The position numbers and the translations under genes were made by a program. The notes below the pieces were generated by a model that did not search any database, had not been told where the DNA came from, and saw only the letters and a program-made list of their open reading frames with translations. Source: Melastoma dodecandrum (lineage: Eukaryota > Streptophyta > Magnoliopsida > Myrtales > Melastomataceae). From it: DNA of 64,000 nt. Location of the stretch: positions 1 to 64,000 of the forward strand of contig JARUPY010000011.1 of the NCBI GenBank assembly GCA_029817715.1, read 5' to 3'. Below, one piece after another: positions 26,396 to 36,266 of this stretch; the first letter of the stretch is position 1, and every line of letters starts with the position of its first letter.

Positions 26396-26465
26396 CGGTC
26401 CAGTGTGCCGCGCCCGGGCACGCGCGAGAGGGTGATCACGACATCCCCGTCGACAAGGAGTGCCC

Positions 26466-27062
26466 GTGGCCCGCATCGCCGTCGTCTTCTACTCCGCCAC
26501 CGGAAACGTCGCCGCCCTCGCCGAGGCCCTCGGCGAGGGCGCCCGCGGCGAGGGCGCCGAGGTCCGGGTGCGGCCGGTGGCCGAGCGCGCGCCCCGCGAG
26601 GCGATCGAGGCCAACCGCCGCTGGAAGGAGTGGGTGGACGACAACCCGTACGACACCGTCGCCTCCCTCGACGACCTCGAGTGGGCCGACGGCATCGCCC
26701 TCGGCAGCCCGACCCGGTTCGGCGGGGCGGCCGAGCAGCTCAAGTCGTTCATCGACACCACGGGCGGGCTGTGGGCGCAGGGCAAGCTCGCGAACAAGGT
26801 CGGCACCGCGTTCACCTCGGCCTCGACCGGGCACGGCGGCCTGGAGACGACCACCGTCGCGATGAACATGACCTTCTACCACTGGGGCACGCTGATCATG
26901 CCCCTCGGCTACGCGGCCGACCCGTCGCTGATGTCGTCGGGCAACCCCTACGGCGCGTCCTGGGTGTCGAGGAAGTCCGCGGCTCCCGACGACGAGGCAC
27001 TCGGCGCCGCCCGGGTGCAGGGGGCGCGGCTCGCGCAGATCGCGGACAAGCTCGCGGGATAG
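26466..27062 (+). CDS. wrbA: WrbA-type NAD(P)H:quinone oxidoreductase
   Basis: 198 residues, unbroken and of family length. FYSATGNVAALAEALGEG is the FMN phosphate-binding loop. ADGIALGSPTRFGGAAEQLK and SFIDTTGGLWAQGKLANKVG match WrbA; FTSASTGHGGLETT and MSSGNPYGASWVS complete the FMN site. It reduces quinones by two electrons to limit oxidative stress. GTG 26466 is preferred over 26460 because AAGGAG sits at 26455-26460. It is monocistronic, divergent from the PucR gene and followed by a large palindrome. Confidence 0.92.
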   Translation: MARIAVVFYSATGNVAALAEALGEGARGEGAEVRVRPVAERAPREAIEANRRWKEWVDDNPYDTVASLDDLEWADGIALGSPTRFGGAAEQLKSFIDTTGGLWAQGKLANKVGTAFTSASTGHGGLETTTVAMNMTFYHWGTLIMPLGYAADPSLMSSGNPYGASWVSRKSAAPDDEALGAARVQGARLAQIADKLAG

Positions 27063-27072
27063 GCCGGTCCCG

Positions 27073-27188
27073 GTGCAAGCAATGCGTCACTGCGTGCACT
27101 GGACGCCAGAAAAGCCGCATCGTCGCCACGCCGCGCGACGGTGCGGTGTTCCTGGCACTGGGTGCAAGCAGTGACGCATTGCTTGCAC
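27073..27188. repeat. composite palindromic element (copy E)
   Basis: Outer arms of 21 bp match perfectly: 27073-27093 (GTGCAAGCAATGCGTCACTG plus C) and its reverse complement at 27168-27188. Inside them is a second, imperfect stem around 27115-27144 (GCATCGTCGC against GCGACGGTGC). The two arms are not identical further in: the left has CACTGGACGCCAG, the right CCTGGCACTGGG. The element fills the gap between the convergent wrbA and ABC permease genes. The copy at 46236-46354 has the same design in reverse orientation. Confidence 0.85.
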
Positions 27189-27197
27189 GGGGGTGGG

Positions 27198-28005
27198 TCA
27201 GTCCAGCGCGCGCCGGACGAACCCCCGGATCCCGATCGCCCCGAACAGCACGCACGCGAACACCAGCGCCGCGACGCACAACCACCCCGGCAGGTGCGGG
27301 ATCTGGGGGGTCAGCGCGCCCCGCAGTCCCTCCGCGACATAGGTGATCGGGTTGAGCGCGCAGATCACCTGGAACCAGCGCAGCGACCCGATCTGCAGGA
27401 ACGGGAACTGCGTGGAGCCGGTGAACAGCAGCGGTGTGATCACGACGGCGAAGACGATGTTGATCCGGCGTGGGCTGACCGAGGTGCCGATCACCAGACC
27501 GGACGCGCCGCCCGCGAGGGCCCCGAGCACGAGCAGCAGCGCCGAGAGCGGCAGCCCGGCGAGGTTCCACGAGACCTCGTCCAGCACGAGGTAGCCGACC
27601 GGGATCATCACGAGCGATCCGATCAGGCCCCCGGATCGCCCCGAACACGATCTTCTCCACCGCGACCATCCGCGTGGACAACGGCGCGAGCAGCCGGTCC
27701 TCGATCTCCTTCGTGTAGCTGAAGTCGATGACGAGCGGCAGCGCGACGGCCTGCACGGCGACGAGGAACGCGTTGAGGGCGAGCAGGCCCGGCAGCAGCA
27801 GCTGGGCGTACCCGGGCGCGATGTAGCCGAGCTCGGAGAGCACCTTGCCGAACACGAAGAGCAGGAAGAACGGCTGCACCAGCACCTGGGAGATGAAGCT
27901 GCCGAGCTCCTTGCCGGTGACCGCGACGTCGCGGCCCAGCACCCCGAGGAACGCCCGCCCCGGGGAGACCCGACGGAACGGCTCGGTCGTCGTCACGGCG
28001 GTCAT
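27198..28005 (-). CDS. ABC-2 type transporter permease (DrrB-like)
   Basis: 268 residues with six predicted membrane segments. SFISQVLVQPFFLLFVFGKV and LLPGLLALNAFLVAVQAVAL begin the domain. EIEDRLLAPLSTRMVAVEKI is the conserved cytoplasmic loop of daunorubicin-resistance-type permeases. LLFTGSTQFPFLQIGSLRWF and ALNPITYVAEGLRGAL end it. One frameshift near 27630. ATG 28003-28005 overlaps the ATPase stop (ATGA). With the ATPase it should export a hydrophobic compound or lipid. Confidence 0.9.
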
Positions 28006-29020
28006 CGCAGTCCCCGTCCGGTCAGGTCGATGAAGACGTCCTCCAGGGTGGGTTCGCCGAGCCCGACGTCGGACACGCGGCCAACCCGCCGTCGTGACCT
28101 CCTCCAGCAGCCCCGGGAGGGCGGCCCCCGCCTCGCCCTCGACACGGACGCGGAGTCGGGCGGGCCCCTCGTCGGGGGTCGCCAGCACCTCGGCGCCCGC
28201 GACGCCCCGGACGACGCCGAGCCGGCCCCGGAGCTGCTCGGGGTCGAGGCCGGTGACGTCGAGGTCGACCGTCGCGGACCCGGACAGACCGGCGACGAGG
28301 TTCGCGGGCGTGTCGAGCTTCAGCAGCTCGCCGTGGTCGACGATGCCGATCCGGTCGGCGAGCTGCGCCGCCTCGTCCATGTCGTGGGTCGTCAGCACGA
28401 TGGTGACGCCGTTCGCGGCGAGCTCGGCGACCCGGTCGTGCACGAAGAGCCGGGCCTGCGGGTCGAGGCCGGTGGAGGGCTCGTCGAGGAAGAGCACCCG
28501 CGGGTCGTGCATCAGGCCGCGGGCGATGATCAGCCGCTGCGCCTGGCCGCCGGAGAGCTCGTCGGGGTTGGTGCTCGCCTTGTCCGACAGGCCCATGCGC
28601 TCGAGCAGCTCGTCGGCCAGCGGGACCGCGCCGGGCCCGCGGCACGCCGTGGTATGCCGCGTGCCAGACGAGGTTGCCCTTCGCGTCGAGGCTGCGGTCG
28701 AGGTTCGGGCGCTGCGGGACGACGCCGATGACCGACCGCGCCCCGACCGGGTCCGCGGTCACGTCGATGCCGGTGACCGAGGCCTGCCCGGACGTCTTGC
28801 GGACGCGGGTGGTGAGCACGCCGATCGTCGTGGTCTTGCCCGCGCCGTTCGGGCCGAGCAGGCCGAACACCTCGCCGGGCGCGACGGCGAACGAGATGCC
28901 GTCGACCGCGTTGACCTTGGCCTTGGGGTAGCGCTTCACCAGGTCGACGACCTCGACGGCGGGCGGGGCGGACCGCTCGGCGTCGGTGGGCGTGGAGGTG
29001 GGATGCGTCTGGGTCGACAC
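28002..29020 (-). CDS. ABC transporter ATPase (DrrA-like)
   Basis: About 339 residues. Walker A GLLGPNGAGKTTTIGVLTTR, signature LSGGQAQRLIIARGLMHDPR, Walker B VLFLDEPSTGLDPQARLFVH and H-loop LTTHDMDEAAQLADRIGIVD are clear. The C-terminus (VSDVGLGEPTLEDVFIDLTG, in another frame) is the usual DrrA-type end. Frames change near 28645 and 28085. GTG 29018-29020 is taken as start. The two-gene cassette has no regulator beside it; the substrate is unknown. Confidence 0.92.
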
Positions 29021-29091
29021 GTGCCGCGACGCTACGCGGAGGTCGTGGGGCGGGGCATCTCGATACCGGGTGACCACACGCGCGAGCGTGC

Positions 29092-29113
29092 GACCTCGAG
29101 CGCGGTCGAGGTC
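29092..29113. terminator. hairpin overlapping the benzoylformate decarboxylase stop
   Basis: GACCTCGA (29092-29099) and TCGAGGTC (29106-29113) are perfect arms with a 6-nt loop. The right arm overlaps the stop codon (29112-29114) of the leftward-read decarboxylase, so the stem would form directly at the end of its mRNA. The surrounding sequence, from GTGACC at about 29070, loosely resembles the leader shared by cbiO and dinB. Confidence 0.4.
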
Positions 29114-30711
29114 AAGCGGCGCGCCCCACCGGTACCGCGATCAGGCGCGGACCGTCCCCGTCGCGGCCGCGTTCCAACGCCGCGCGCAGGTCCTCGGCCG
29201 TCGACACCGACTCGGCCGGGACGCCGTACCCCGCGGCGAGGGCGCCGAAGTCGACCGGCGGCAGGTCGAGCCCGGGCGCCTTCGGCGTGTTCTCCCGGGC
29301 GGTGAACCACTTGAGGATCGCGTACTCGCGGTTCTCCAGGACGAGCACGGTCACGGGCACCCCGAGCATCGCCGCCGAACCCAGCGCCTGGATCGCGTAC
29401 TGCATCGAGCCGTCGCCGATCGCCGCGAGCACGGGGCCGGGACCGGTCGGCCAGCGCCACGCCGACCGCCGCGGGCAGCCCGAAGCCGAGCCCGCCCGAC
29501 GTCGTGAAGAAGGACGTGGACGGCCGGGAGACCGGGCGGCGGGCGTGCAGCGCACCGCGGTTCGAGGGCGACTCGTCCACGACGACGCCGTCGGCGGGCC
29601 ACACCGACCCGACGACGTCGAACACCTCCTCCGCGGTTAACGTGCCCGGGACCGCCGACGGCTGGGCGGCCGCCGCGGACGGCGCCGACCCGGCGGGCTG
29701 CCGCGACGAGGCGGCCACGCGGGAGAGCAGCTCCCGCGCGACGGCGACCGGCGAGGCCACGAGGGCGTCGCCCATCGGGGCGCGGGCGGCCTCGTCGGGG
29801 TCGGACGTGACGTGGAGCAGGGTGGTGCCCGCGGGCAGGAAGCCGCCGGGCACGTAGGGGTAGTACCGGAACACGGCCGTGCCGAGGACGAGCACGACGT
29901 CGTGGGCCGCGAGCGTCTGCGACACCGGCGCGATCGCCATCGGCAGGGCGCCCCGGTACTGCGGGTGGTCCTCCGGGAACCCGACGCGGCCATCGGCGGG
30001 CGGCCCGTAGACCGCGCAGCCCAGCCGTTCGGCCAGCGCCACGGCGTCGTCGAACCCGCCGCCGGCGTCGATCTCGCCGCCGACGACGAGCGCCGGGGAC
30101 GACGCCCCGTCGAGCGCGGCGACCAGCGGGTCGAGACCGGCCGGCGCGAGCGGCGCCGTGACCCGTCGTCGGGACGCCCGCTGCGCCACCTCGAGGTCGT
30201 CGCCGGTGAGCTCGACGTCCCAGTCGTCCATCGGGATCGACACGAACACCGGGCCCATGGGCGGGGTGGTCGCGACGTGGATCGCCCGGGCCAGGGTCGC
30301 GACGACGTCCTGGGCCCGCGGCGGCTCCGCCGAGTACTTCACGGTGGGACGCGGGAGTTCGGTGGCCCGCGGGTTCGTGAGCATCGCCTCCAGCGTCATC
30401 ATCGGCCGGACCTGCTGGCCGGCGGTGACGACGAGCGGGGTCTTGTTGGCCGCCGCGTTCACCAGCGCGCCCACCGCGTTCCCGACGCCGGGCGCGGTGT
30501 GCAGGTTGACCAGGGTGGGCCGACCGGTCGCCTGGGCGAAACCGTCGGCCATGCCGACGACGACGGCCTCCTGCAGCCCGAGGACGTAGGTGAAGTCGTC
30601 GGGGAAGTCCTGGAGCATCGGGAGCTCGGTGGAGCCCGGGTTGCCGAAGACCGTCGTCATGCCGTGCGCCCGGAACAGCTCGAGCGCGGCGTCGCGCACC
30701 GTGGAACTCAC
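29112..30711 (-). CDS. mdlC: benzoylformate decarboxylase (thiamine pyrophosphate enzyme)
   Basis: About 533 residues. It shows TTVFGNPGSTELPMLQDFPD, LQEAVVVGMADGFAQATGRP (with the cofactor-activating Glu), LVNLHTAPGVGNAVGALVNA, and the TPP-binding AAIGDGSMQYAIQAL leading to LVLENREYAILKWF. These are characteristic of benzoylformate decarboxylase rather than acetolactate synthase. The enzyme turns benzoylformate (mandelate pathway) into benzaldehyde; related 2-oxo acids are possible. One frameshift, near 29440. No other mandelate genes are close. Confidence 0.85.
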
Positions 30712-30741
30712 GCCGCAGGGTCTACCCCGCGGCGGGAGAAC

Positions 30742-31014
30742 TCACCAGCTCTGCACGGGCACCGGGGCGGGCAGGTGCAACCTGCTCACCCGGACGACCA
30801 CGTCGCGCAGGTCGTCGGAGTCGAAGTTCCGGCGCAGTTCCTCGGCGCGGAGGGTCGCGGCGACCCCCTCGTAGGGGCCGTGCGCGTCCATCTCACCGGT
30901 CTCCGGGTCGAACACCAGGACCACGTAGCCGTCGCACTCGTCCAGATCCGCCGCTGCCGCCAGCAGCGCCGCGGGCCGTTCGTTCAGCACGATGATCACC
31001 TCCGCTGCGTTCAT
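30742..31014 (-). CDS. small hypothetical protein
   Basis: 90 residues, unbroken, with an acidic and hydrophobic pattern (VIIVLNERPAALLAAAADLD, DGYVVLVFDPETGEMDAHGP). It looks like a compact alpha/beta domain. I do not recognise the family. It starts at ATG 31012-31014, 140 bp from the divergent epoxide hydrolase, and ends 30 bp before the decarboxylase start. Confidence 0.65.
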   Translation of the reverse strand: MNAAEVIIVLNERPAALLAAAADLDECDGYVVLVFDPETGEMDAHGPYEGVAATLRAEELRRNFDSDDLRDVVVRVSRLHLPAPVPVQSW

Positions 31015-31157
31015 CGCCACGATGACGGCCCGTGTGACAGCGTGGGCGGAAGATGCCACCTTCGGGGGACCGCTTCCATCCCTCGGCGTGTCGGGGTGAC
31101 ACCCGGACGGATGCCTCCCCACGGCGCGTTCGGACCCGGGCCGTTAGCGTCGCGGCC

Positions 31158-32342
31158 ATGGCTCCCGACGACGCCGCGCCGACCGCCGCCAGCCCGTCGT
31201 CCCCCGCCCCGTCGGACCCCGACGCGGTGACGCCGTTCGTCCTCGACATCCCCGCCGACCAGGTCGCTGACCTGCACGAACGGCTGCGTCGCGCGCGGGT
31301 CGCCGAGCCGGAGCCGGTGACCGACTGGTCGCAGGGCATCCCGGCGGCCGTCGTGACGGAGCTGGCCCGCGCGTGGCTCGAGGACCACCAGGTCGGGGCG
31401 TTGTCCGACGAGCTCAACGCCCTCGGGCAGTACCGCACGGAGATCGACGGGCTCGGGATCCACTTCTTGCACGTAGAGTCACCACGACGTGACGCACAGC
31501 CACTTCTGCTCACGCACGGGTGGCCCGGGTCGGTCGTCGAGTTCCTCGACGTCGTGGGCCCCCTGACGGCGCCCGAGGACCCCGCCGAGCCCGCGTTCCA
31601 CGTGGTCGCGCCCTCGTTGCCGGGCTTCGGCTTCTCCGACAAGCCCACCACGACGGGCTGGGGTGTCGACCACATCGCGGATGCGTGGGCCCTCCTCATG
31701 TCGCGTCTGGGTTACTCCCGCTTCCTCGCCCAGGGCGGCGACTGGGGCGCCATGATCACGACGGCGCTGGGCGTCCGGCACCCGGACCGGGTCGCCATGC
31801 TGCACACGACGATGCCGCTGGCCGACCGGCCCGAGGGCGCCCGACCCAGGACCTCCCCGAGCTCGAACAGCAGTGGCTCGCACAGGCCCGGGAGTTCCGC
31901 AAGGTCGGCTCGGGCTACTCGGCCCAGCAGCGCACCCGGCCGCAGACCCTCGGGTACGGACTGGTCGACTCGCCGTCGGGCCAGCTCGCGTGGATCGCCG
32001 AGAAGTTCGGCGTGTGGACCGACGGCGGTCTCGCGGCCGTGGACCGCCGGCGCCTGCTCGACAACGTCGCCGTCTACTGGTTCGGCGCGTCCGGGGCGTC
32101 CTCGGCCCGGATGTACTGGGAGAACGCGCAGCTCGACCGGCGCGCGGAGGTGACCGTGCCCGCCGCGATCTCGATCTTCCCGGCCGAGATGGCGAAGATG
32201 CCCCGCGCCTGGGTGGAGGCGCGCTACACCGACGTCCGGCGCTGGAGCGTCCTCGACCGCGGCGGGCACTTCGCCTCGCTCGAGGTGCCGGAGGTGTTTC
32301 GTGACCGAGCTCCGCGAGTCCTTCCGCGGGGTGGTGTGCTGA
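31158..32342 (+). CDS. epoxide hydrolase (EHN-type alpha/beta hydrolase)
   Basis: About 394 residues. The N-terminal EHN domain is VLDIPADQVADLHERLRRAR through DWSQGIP. The hydrolase domain has the oxyanion motif LLLTHGWPGSVVEFLDVVGP, the nucleophile elbow QGGDWGAMITTALGVRHPDR with its Asp, and the terminal catalytic His in DRGGHFASLEVPEVF. Family members open epoxides, for example juvenile hormone-like or limonene-like substrates. Frames change near 31845 and 32300. The stop overlaps the ABC exporter's start region by 7 bp. Confidence 0.9.
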
Positions 32343-34073
32343 GCCGCTCCGACGCGGGGCTGCGGCACCTGGGGCCCTACCTCGCCGAGCACCGCGGGAC
32401 GCTGCTCGTCGTCGCGGTGCTGTCCCTGCTGAGTGCCGGGACCTCGCTCGCGCAGCCGCTGCTCGTGGGGCGGGTCATCGCGACGGTGCAGGCCGCAGGC
32501 CCGGTGGCGGCCGCGGCCGCGGCCCTCGTGGCGGTGCTGGTGGGCGGGGCGCTCGTCGGGGCGGTCCAGTCGTTCCTGCTGCAGCGCACCGCCGAGGGCG
32601 TGGTGCTCTCCACGCGGCGCCGGCTCGTGGAGCGGGTGCTGCGGCTGTCGGTCCCCGAGTACGACGCCCGCCGGACCGGCGACCTGATCTCCCGCATCGG
32701 CTCCGACACCACCCTGCTCCGGGCGGTCGTGACCTCGGGCCTCTTCGAGCTTGCCAGCTCCGTGGTGGTCGTGGTGGGGGCGGCCGTCGCGATGGCGCTG
32801 GTCGACCTGGTCCTGCTCGCGGTGACGCTGCTGGCCGTCGCGGCCGGGGTCGTCGTCATCGGGACGGCGTCGCGGCGGCTCCGGGCCCTGTCGACGCTCT
32901 CCCAGGCGCGGGTCGGCGAGATGACCGCGGCGGTGGAGCGGGCGCTCGGGGCGGTGCGGACCATCCGCGCGAGCGGGGCGACCGACCGGGAGGCCGACGG
33001 CGTGGTGGGCGCGGCGACCGCGGCCTACACGGTCGGCGTGCGCGCCGCGCGCGCGGCTGCAGGCGCTGGTCTCCCCCGCCGTCACGATCGCCACCCAGGG
33101 CTCCTTCATCGCCGTGCTCGGGATCGGCGGCGCCCGGGTCGCGGCCGGGCAGCTGACGGTCGGCGAGCTCGTGTCGTTCGTGCTCTACCTCTTCCTGCTC
33201 GTGCTGCCGTTCGCGCGCCTCACGCAGGCCTGGACGCAGTTGCAGACCGGGCTCGGGGCGCTCGCCCGGATCGAGGAGGTCGTCGCGCTGCCCGAGGAGA
33301 CGGCCGGTGACGCCGTCGCCTCCCCGCGGCCGGTGACGGCCGCCTTGGCGCTCGAGCTGCGCGACGTCGACTTCCGCTACCCCGACGGCACCGTGGTGCT
33401 GCACGACGTGTCGTTCGCCGTGCCGCGGGGCACGCGCACCGCGCTCGTCGGGCCGTCGGGGGCGGGCAAGTCGACGGTCTTCGGGCTCGTCGAGCGCTTC
33501 TACGACGTGAGCGGCGGCGCCGTGCTCGTCGACGGGACCGACGTGCGCGACTACCCGCGCGACGCGCTGCGGGCCCGTCTCGGGTACGTCGAGCAGGAGT
33601 CGCCCGCGCTCGCCGGCACGCTGCGCGAGAACCTCGTGCTCGCCGCGCCCGACGCCCCGGAGGCCGACCAGCTGGCCGTGCTCGCCGCGGTCAACCTGTC
33701 CGGTCTCGTCGCCCGCTCCCCGCTCGGGCTCGACGCCCCGGTCGGCGAGGGCGGCGTGCTGCTCTCCGGCGGCGAGCGCCAGCGCCTGGCGATCGCGCGG
33801 GCCCTGCTCGCCGAGCCGTCCCTCATGCTGCTCGACGAACCGACCGCCAGCCTCGACGCCCGCAACGAGCAGGCGTTGAAGGAGGCGATCGACGTCGCGG
33901 CGGCCGCCGACCGGACCCTGCTGATCGTCGCCCACCGGCTCTCGACGGTCGTCGACTGCGACCAGATCGTGGTCCTCGACGCCGGCCGGGTCGCCGCCGT
34001 CGGGACGCACTCCGAGCTGCTCGCCGTCAGCCCGCTCTACGCCGAGCTCGCGCGGTCGCAGCTGCTGCTCTGA
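32336..34073 (+). CDS. ABC exporter, fused membrane and ATPase domains
   Basis: About 578 residues. The N-terminal half has six membrane helices (LLVVAVLSLLSAGTSLAQPL, ALVAVLVGGALVGAVQSFLL, YDARRTGDLISRIGSDTTLL). The C-terminal ATPase has Walker A LVGPSGAGKSTVFGLVERFY, signature LLSGGERQRLAIARALLAEP, Walker B LMLLDEPTASLDARNEQAL and the switch VAHRLSTV. It forms a homodimer or pairs with a half-transporter; the substrate is unknown. One frameshift near 33060. GTG 32336 overlaps the epoxide hydrolase stop, so the two are co-expressed. Confidence 0.92.
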
Positions 34074-34088
34074 CGCCCGACCCCCGTT

Positions 34089-34141
34089 GGCAGGAAAGCG
34101 TCGTTGCTGTCACCGCACGCCAGCGACGCCGCTTTCCTGCC
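34089..34141. repeat. dispersed palindrome (copy B)
   Basis: GGCAGGAAAGCGTCGTTGCT (34089-34108) pairs with AGCGACGCCGCTTTCCTGCC (34122-34141) with two mismatches and a 13-nt loop. It lies between the convergent ABC exporter and dinB genes, where it can serve as a two-way terminator. It is closely related to copy A (24106) and shares TTTCCTGCC with copies C and D. Confidence 0.78.
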
Positions 34142-34149
34142 ACCGATCG

Positions 34150-35502
34150 TCAGGTCAACGACACGAGCGGATCCGCCCGGGTCAGCGCCGGGTCGTCCGC
34201 GGCGAAGGTGTGCGCGCGGCCCGGTCCGGTGGAGCGGGTCTCGAACCGGACGGTGACCCGCCCGTGCCCGGCGCCCTGCACCCAGCCGTGCCCGTGGGTC
34301 GGGTGGGCCGCGTCGTCCCCGGTGCGCCACGGGCGTTCGGGCTCGGGCGCCGGGTCCTCCTCGATCTCCGCGACGACGGGGGCGGTCACCTCGACGACGG
34401 GCTCCGTGGTCTCGAACAACGTGCCCTGCACGGCGGTCGTCAGGCCGGCGTAGGACACCCCGACGAGGCGGACCCCGGCGTCGGGGAGCGCGTCGACGGC
34501 GAGCCGCTGGGCCACCGCCGTGAGCGCCGGCAGGTCGGTGGACGCGACGGTGGCGGTCTCCGAGCGGGTGTGGGTGACGAAGTCCCCGCCGCGGACCTTC
34601 ACCGTCACCGTCCGGGCGGCCCGCGAGGAGGCGACGAGGCGCCGGTGCGCGGAGGCGGCGAGGTCGGCGACGGCGCGCCGGACGCCCGCCACGTCGGAGA
34701 GGTCGGTGTCGAACGTCGTCTCCGCGCTGACCTGTTTCGCCTCGCCCCGCTCGGTGACCGCGCGGTCGTCGACGCCCTGCGCGAGGCGGTGCAGCGCGGT
34801 GCCGACGGCCGACCCGAGCAGCGCCGTCACCTCGGCCGCGGGCATCGCCGCGAACGACGCGATCGTCGTGACCCCGGCCCGCGCGAGCGCCGTCTCGGCG
34901 ACCGGGCCGATCCCCCAGAGCGACCGCACCGGCAGCGGGTCGAGCAGGGCCCGCTCGCCGCCGTGGGCGACGACGTGCACGCCGTCGGGCTTGGCGAGCC
35001 CCGAGGCGATCTTCGCGACCTGCTTGCCCGAGCCGGCCCCCACCGACACCGCGAGCCCGGTGGCCTCGCGCACCTGCGTCCGCACGCCCTCGGCCCAGGC
35101 CCGGACGGCGTCGGCGTCCGCGCCGGCCAGCGCCGCCGGCTCGGCGAACGTCTCGTCGTAGGCCACCTGCTCCAGCACCGGGGCGGCCGCGCGGACGACG
35201 GCGAAGAAGGACTCCGAGAGCGCCCGGTAGACCGCCGTGCGCGGCGGCAGCGCGACCGCCGTGGGGCACGCCCGCCGCGCCTGCGCCATCGGCATCGCCG
35301 AGCGCGCGCCGAACGCCTTCGCCTCGCCCGAGGCGCCCGCGACGATGCCCCGCGGCCCGAGCCCGCCGACGAGCACCGGCCGGCCGCGCAGTGTCGGACG
35401 GGTCAGCTGCTCGGCGGAGGCGAAGAACGAGTCGAGGTCGAGGTGGACCACCCAGCGGAGTCGACGGTCGAGCTCCGCTCCGCTCCGTCTCCCCCCGGTC
35501 AC
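34150..35502 (-). CDS. dinB: DNA polymerase IV, Y-family
   Basis: 450 residues, unbroken. VVHLDLDSFFASAEQLTRPT carries the first metal-binding Asp. VLEQVAYDETFAEPAALAGA holds the second catalytic acidic pair in the position of the usual SxDE motif. KPDGVHVVAH, LWGIGPVAETALARAGVTTI (helix-hairpin-helix) and the little-finger domain follow. A C-terminal extension of about 90 residues (PERPWRTGDDAAHPTHGHGW, then VTVRFETRSTGPGR) has no beta-clamp motif I can identify. It carries out translesion synthesis. The GTG start and first 35 bases resemble those of cbiO. Confidence 0.92.
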   Translation of the reverse strand: MTGGRRSGAELDRRLRWVVHLDLDSFFASAEQLTRPTLRGRPVLVGGLGPRGIVAGASGEAKAFGARSAMPMAQARRACPTAVALPPRTAVYRALSESFFAVVRAAAPVLEQVAYDETFAEPAALAGADADAVRAWAEGVRTQVREATGLAVSVGAGSGKQVAKIASGLAKPDGVHVVAHGGERALLDPLPVRSLWGIGPVAETALARAGVTTIASFAAMPAAEVTALLGSAVGTALHRLAQGVDDRAVTERGEAKQVSAETTFDTDLSDVAGVRRAVADLAASAHRRLVASSRAARTVTVKVRGGDFVTHTRSETATVASTDLPALTAVAQRLAVDALPDAGVRLVGVSYAGLTTAVQGTLFETTEPVVEVTAPVVAEIEEDPAPEPERPWRTGDDAAHPTHGHGWVQGAGHGRVTVRFETRSTGPGRAHTFAADDPALTRADPLVSLT

Positions 35503-35512
35503 GGCGGGGTCT

Positions 35513-35956
35513 TCACGACGGCGGACGGCTCCAGATCAGGTCGGCCCCACCCAGCAGGTCGTCCGGGGTGCCGCTCCACGTCACGCCGACCGCGGTGAGC
35601 CCGTGACGCAGCGCGGCCGCGACGTCGGTGGGCGCGTCGCCGATCATCGCCGCGTCGGCCGCGCCCGCGGGCAGGACCCGCCCGAGCCCGAGCAGCGCCT
35701 CGGCGAGCACGTCGTCCTTGCCCACCACCCCGGGGCCGGTCCCGGCGACGTGCCCGAACCAGTCCGACCACCCGAGCTCGTCGACCAGCCGCCGGGCGAG
35801 CGACGTCGACGCGGACGTCGCGACGGCCATCTCGACCCCGGCCCCCGACCATGCCGCGAGCACCGCCTCCACGCCTGCGACCGGACTCGTCGTGCCGCGT
35901 TCGAGCAACGTGCCGTCGAGATCCCAGACGACGCACGACCAGGGGCACTCCAGCAC
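35513..35956 (-). CDS. HAD-superfamily hydrolase
   Basis: 147 residues, small but with all HAD motifs. VVWDLDGTLLERG has the nucleophile Asp (motif I). VATSASTSLARRLVDEL has the motif II region. GKDDVLAEALLGLGR gives the Lys of motif III and AMIGDAPTDVAAALRHGLTA the motif IV acids. It probably dephosphorylates a small metabolite. It ends 10 bp before dinB on the same strand. GTG 35954-35956 is favoured over an upstream ATG at 36010, which would overlap the divergent DUF2795 gene. Confidence 0.82.
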   Translation of the reverse strand: MLECPWSCVVWDLDGTLLERGTTSPVAGVEAVLAAWSGAGVEMAVATSASTSLARRLVDELGWSDWFGHVAGTGPGVVGKDDVLAEALLGLGRVLPAGAADAAMIGDAPTDVAAALRHGLTAVGVTWSGTPDDLLGGADLIWSRPPS

Positions 35957-36008
35957 GAGGACGAGGATTCCACGGTTGGGTCCGCCCCCGGCGGACCATC
36001 CCCGATCC

Positions 36009-36215
36009 ATGGGTTACGACGTCACGCAGGTCCAGAAGTCCCTCGGCGGTTTCGACTACCCGGGTGACCCCGAGCAGCTCGCCGAGCACGCGAAGTCGAA
36101 GGGCGCCGACGACCAGCTGGTCGAGACGCTGCGCGGCCTCGACAAGGAGCAGTTCGACGGCCCCAACGCCGTCATGAAGAAGCTGAGCGAGGCCGGCGTC
36201 CTCGGCGGCTCCTAG
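36009..36215 (+). CDS. DUF2795 small protein
   Basis: 68 residues, unbroken. VQKSLGGFDYPGDPEQLAEH then AKSKGADDQLVETLRGLDKE and FDGPNAVMKKLSEAGVLGGS match DUF2795, a small helical actinobacterial family of unknown function with a winged-helix-like look. ATG 36009. It is followed by a strong hairpin. Confidence 0.85.
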   Translation: MGYDVTQVQKSLGGFDYPGDPEQLAEHAKSKGADDQLVETLRGLDKEQFDGPNAVMKKLSEAGVLGGS

Positions 36216-36221
36216 CAGCTC

Positions 36222-36256
36222 CCCGACGACGGGTCCGGTCCGGATCCGTCGTCGGG
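36222..36256. terminator. bidirectional terminator hairpin
   Basis: CCCGACGACGG (36222-36232) and CCGTCGTCGGG (36246-36256) are perfect 11-bp arms with a 13-nt loop. It sits between the stops of the convergent DUF2795 gene and the hypothetical gene at 36267. Confidence 0.7.
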
Positions 36257-36266
36257 ACCTGCGTCC

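Noticed and set aside
34150..35502. Inactive DinB because the usual SxDE motif is absent
   Set aside because: The site reads YDE at the right position, keeping the catalytic Asp and Glu, and the rest of the polymerase is intact.
36222..36256. CCCGTCGTCGGG-like motifs (also near 219, 23153, 30162, 44656, 55746) as a dispersed repeat family
   Set aside because: Most instances are short, several lie in coding DNA as common codon pairs, and flanking sequence is not shared. Only the 36222 copy forms a real hairpin.
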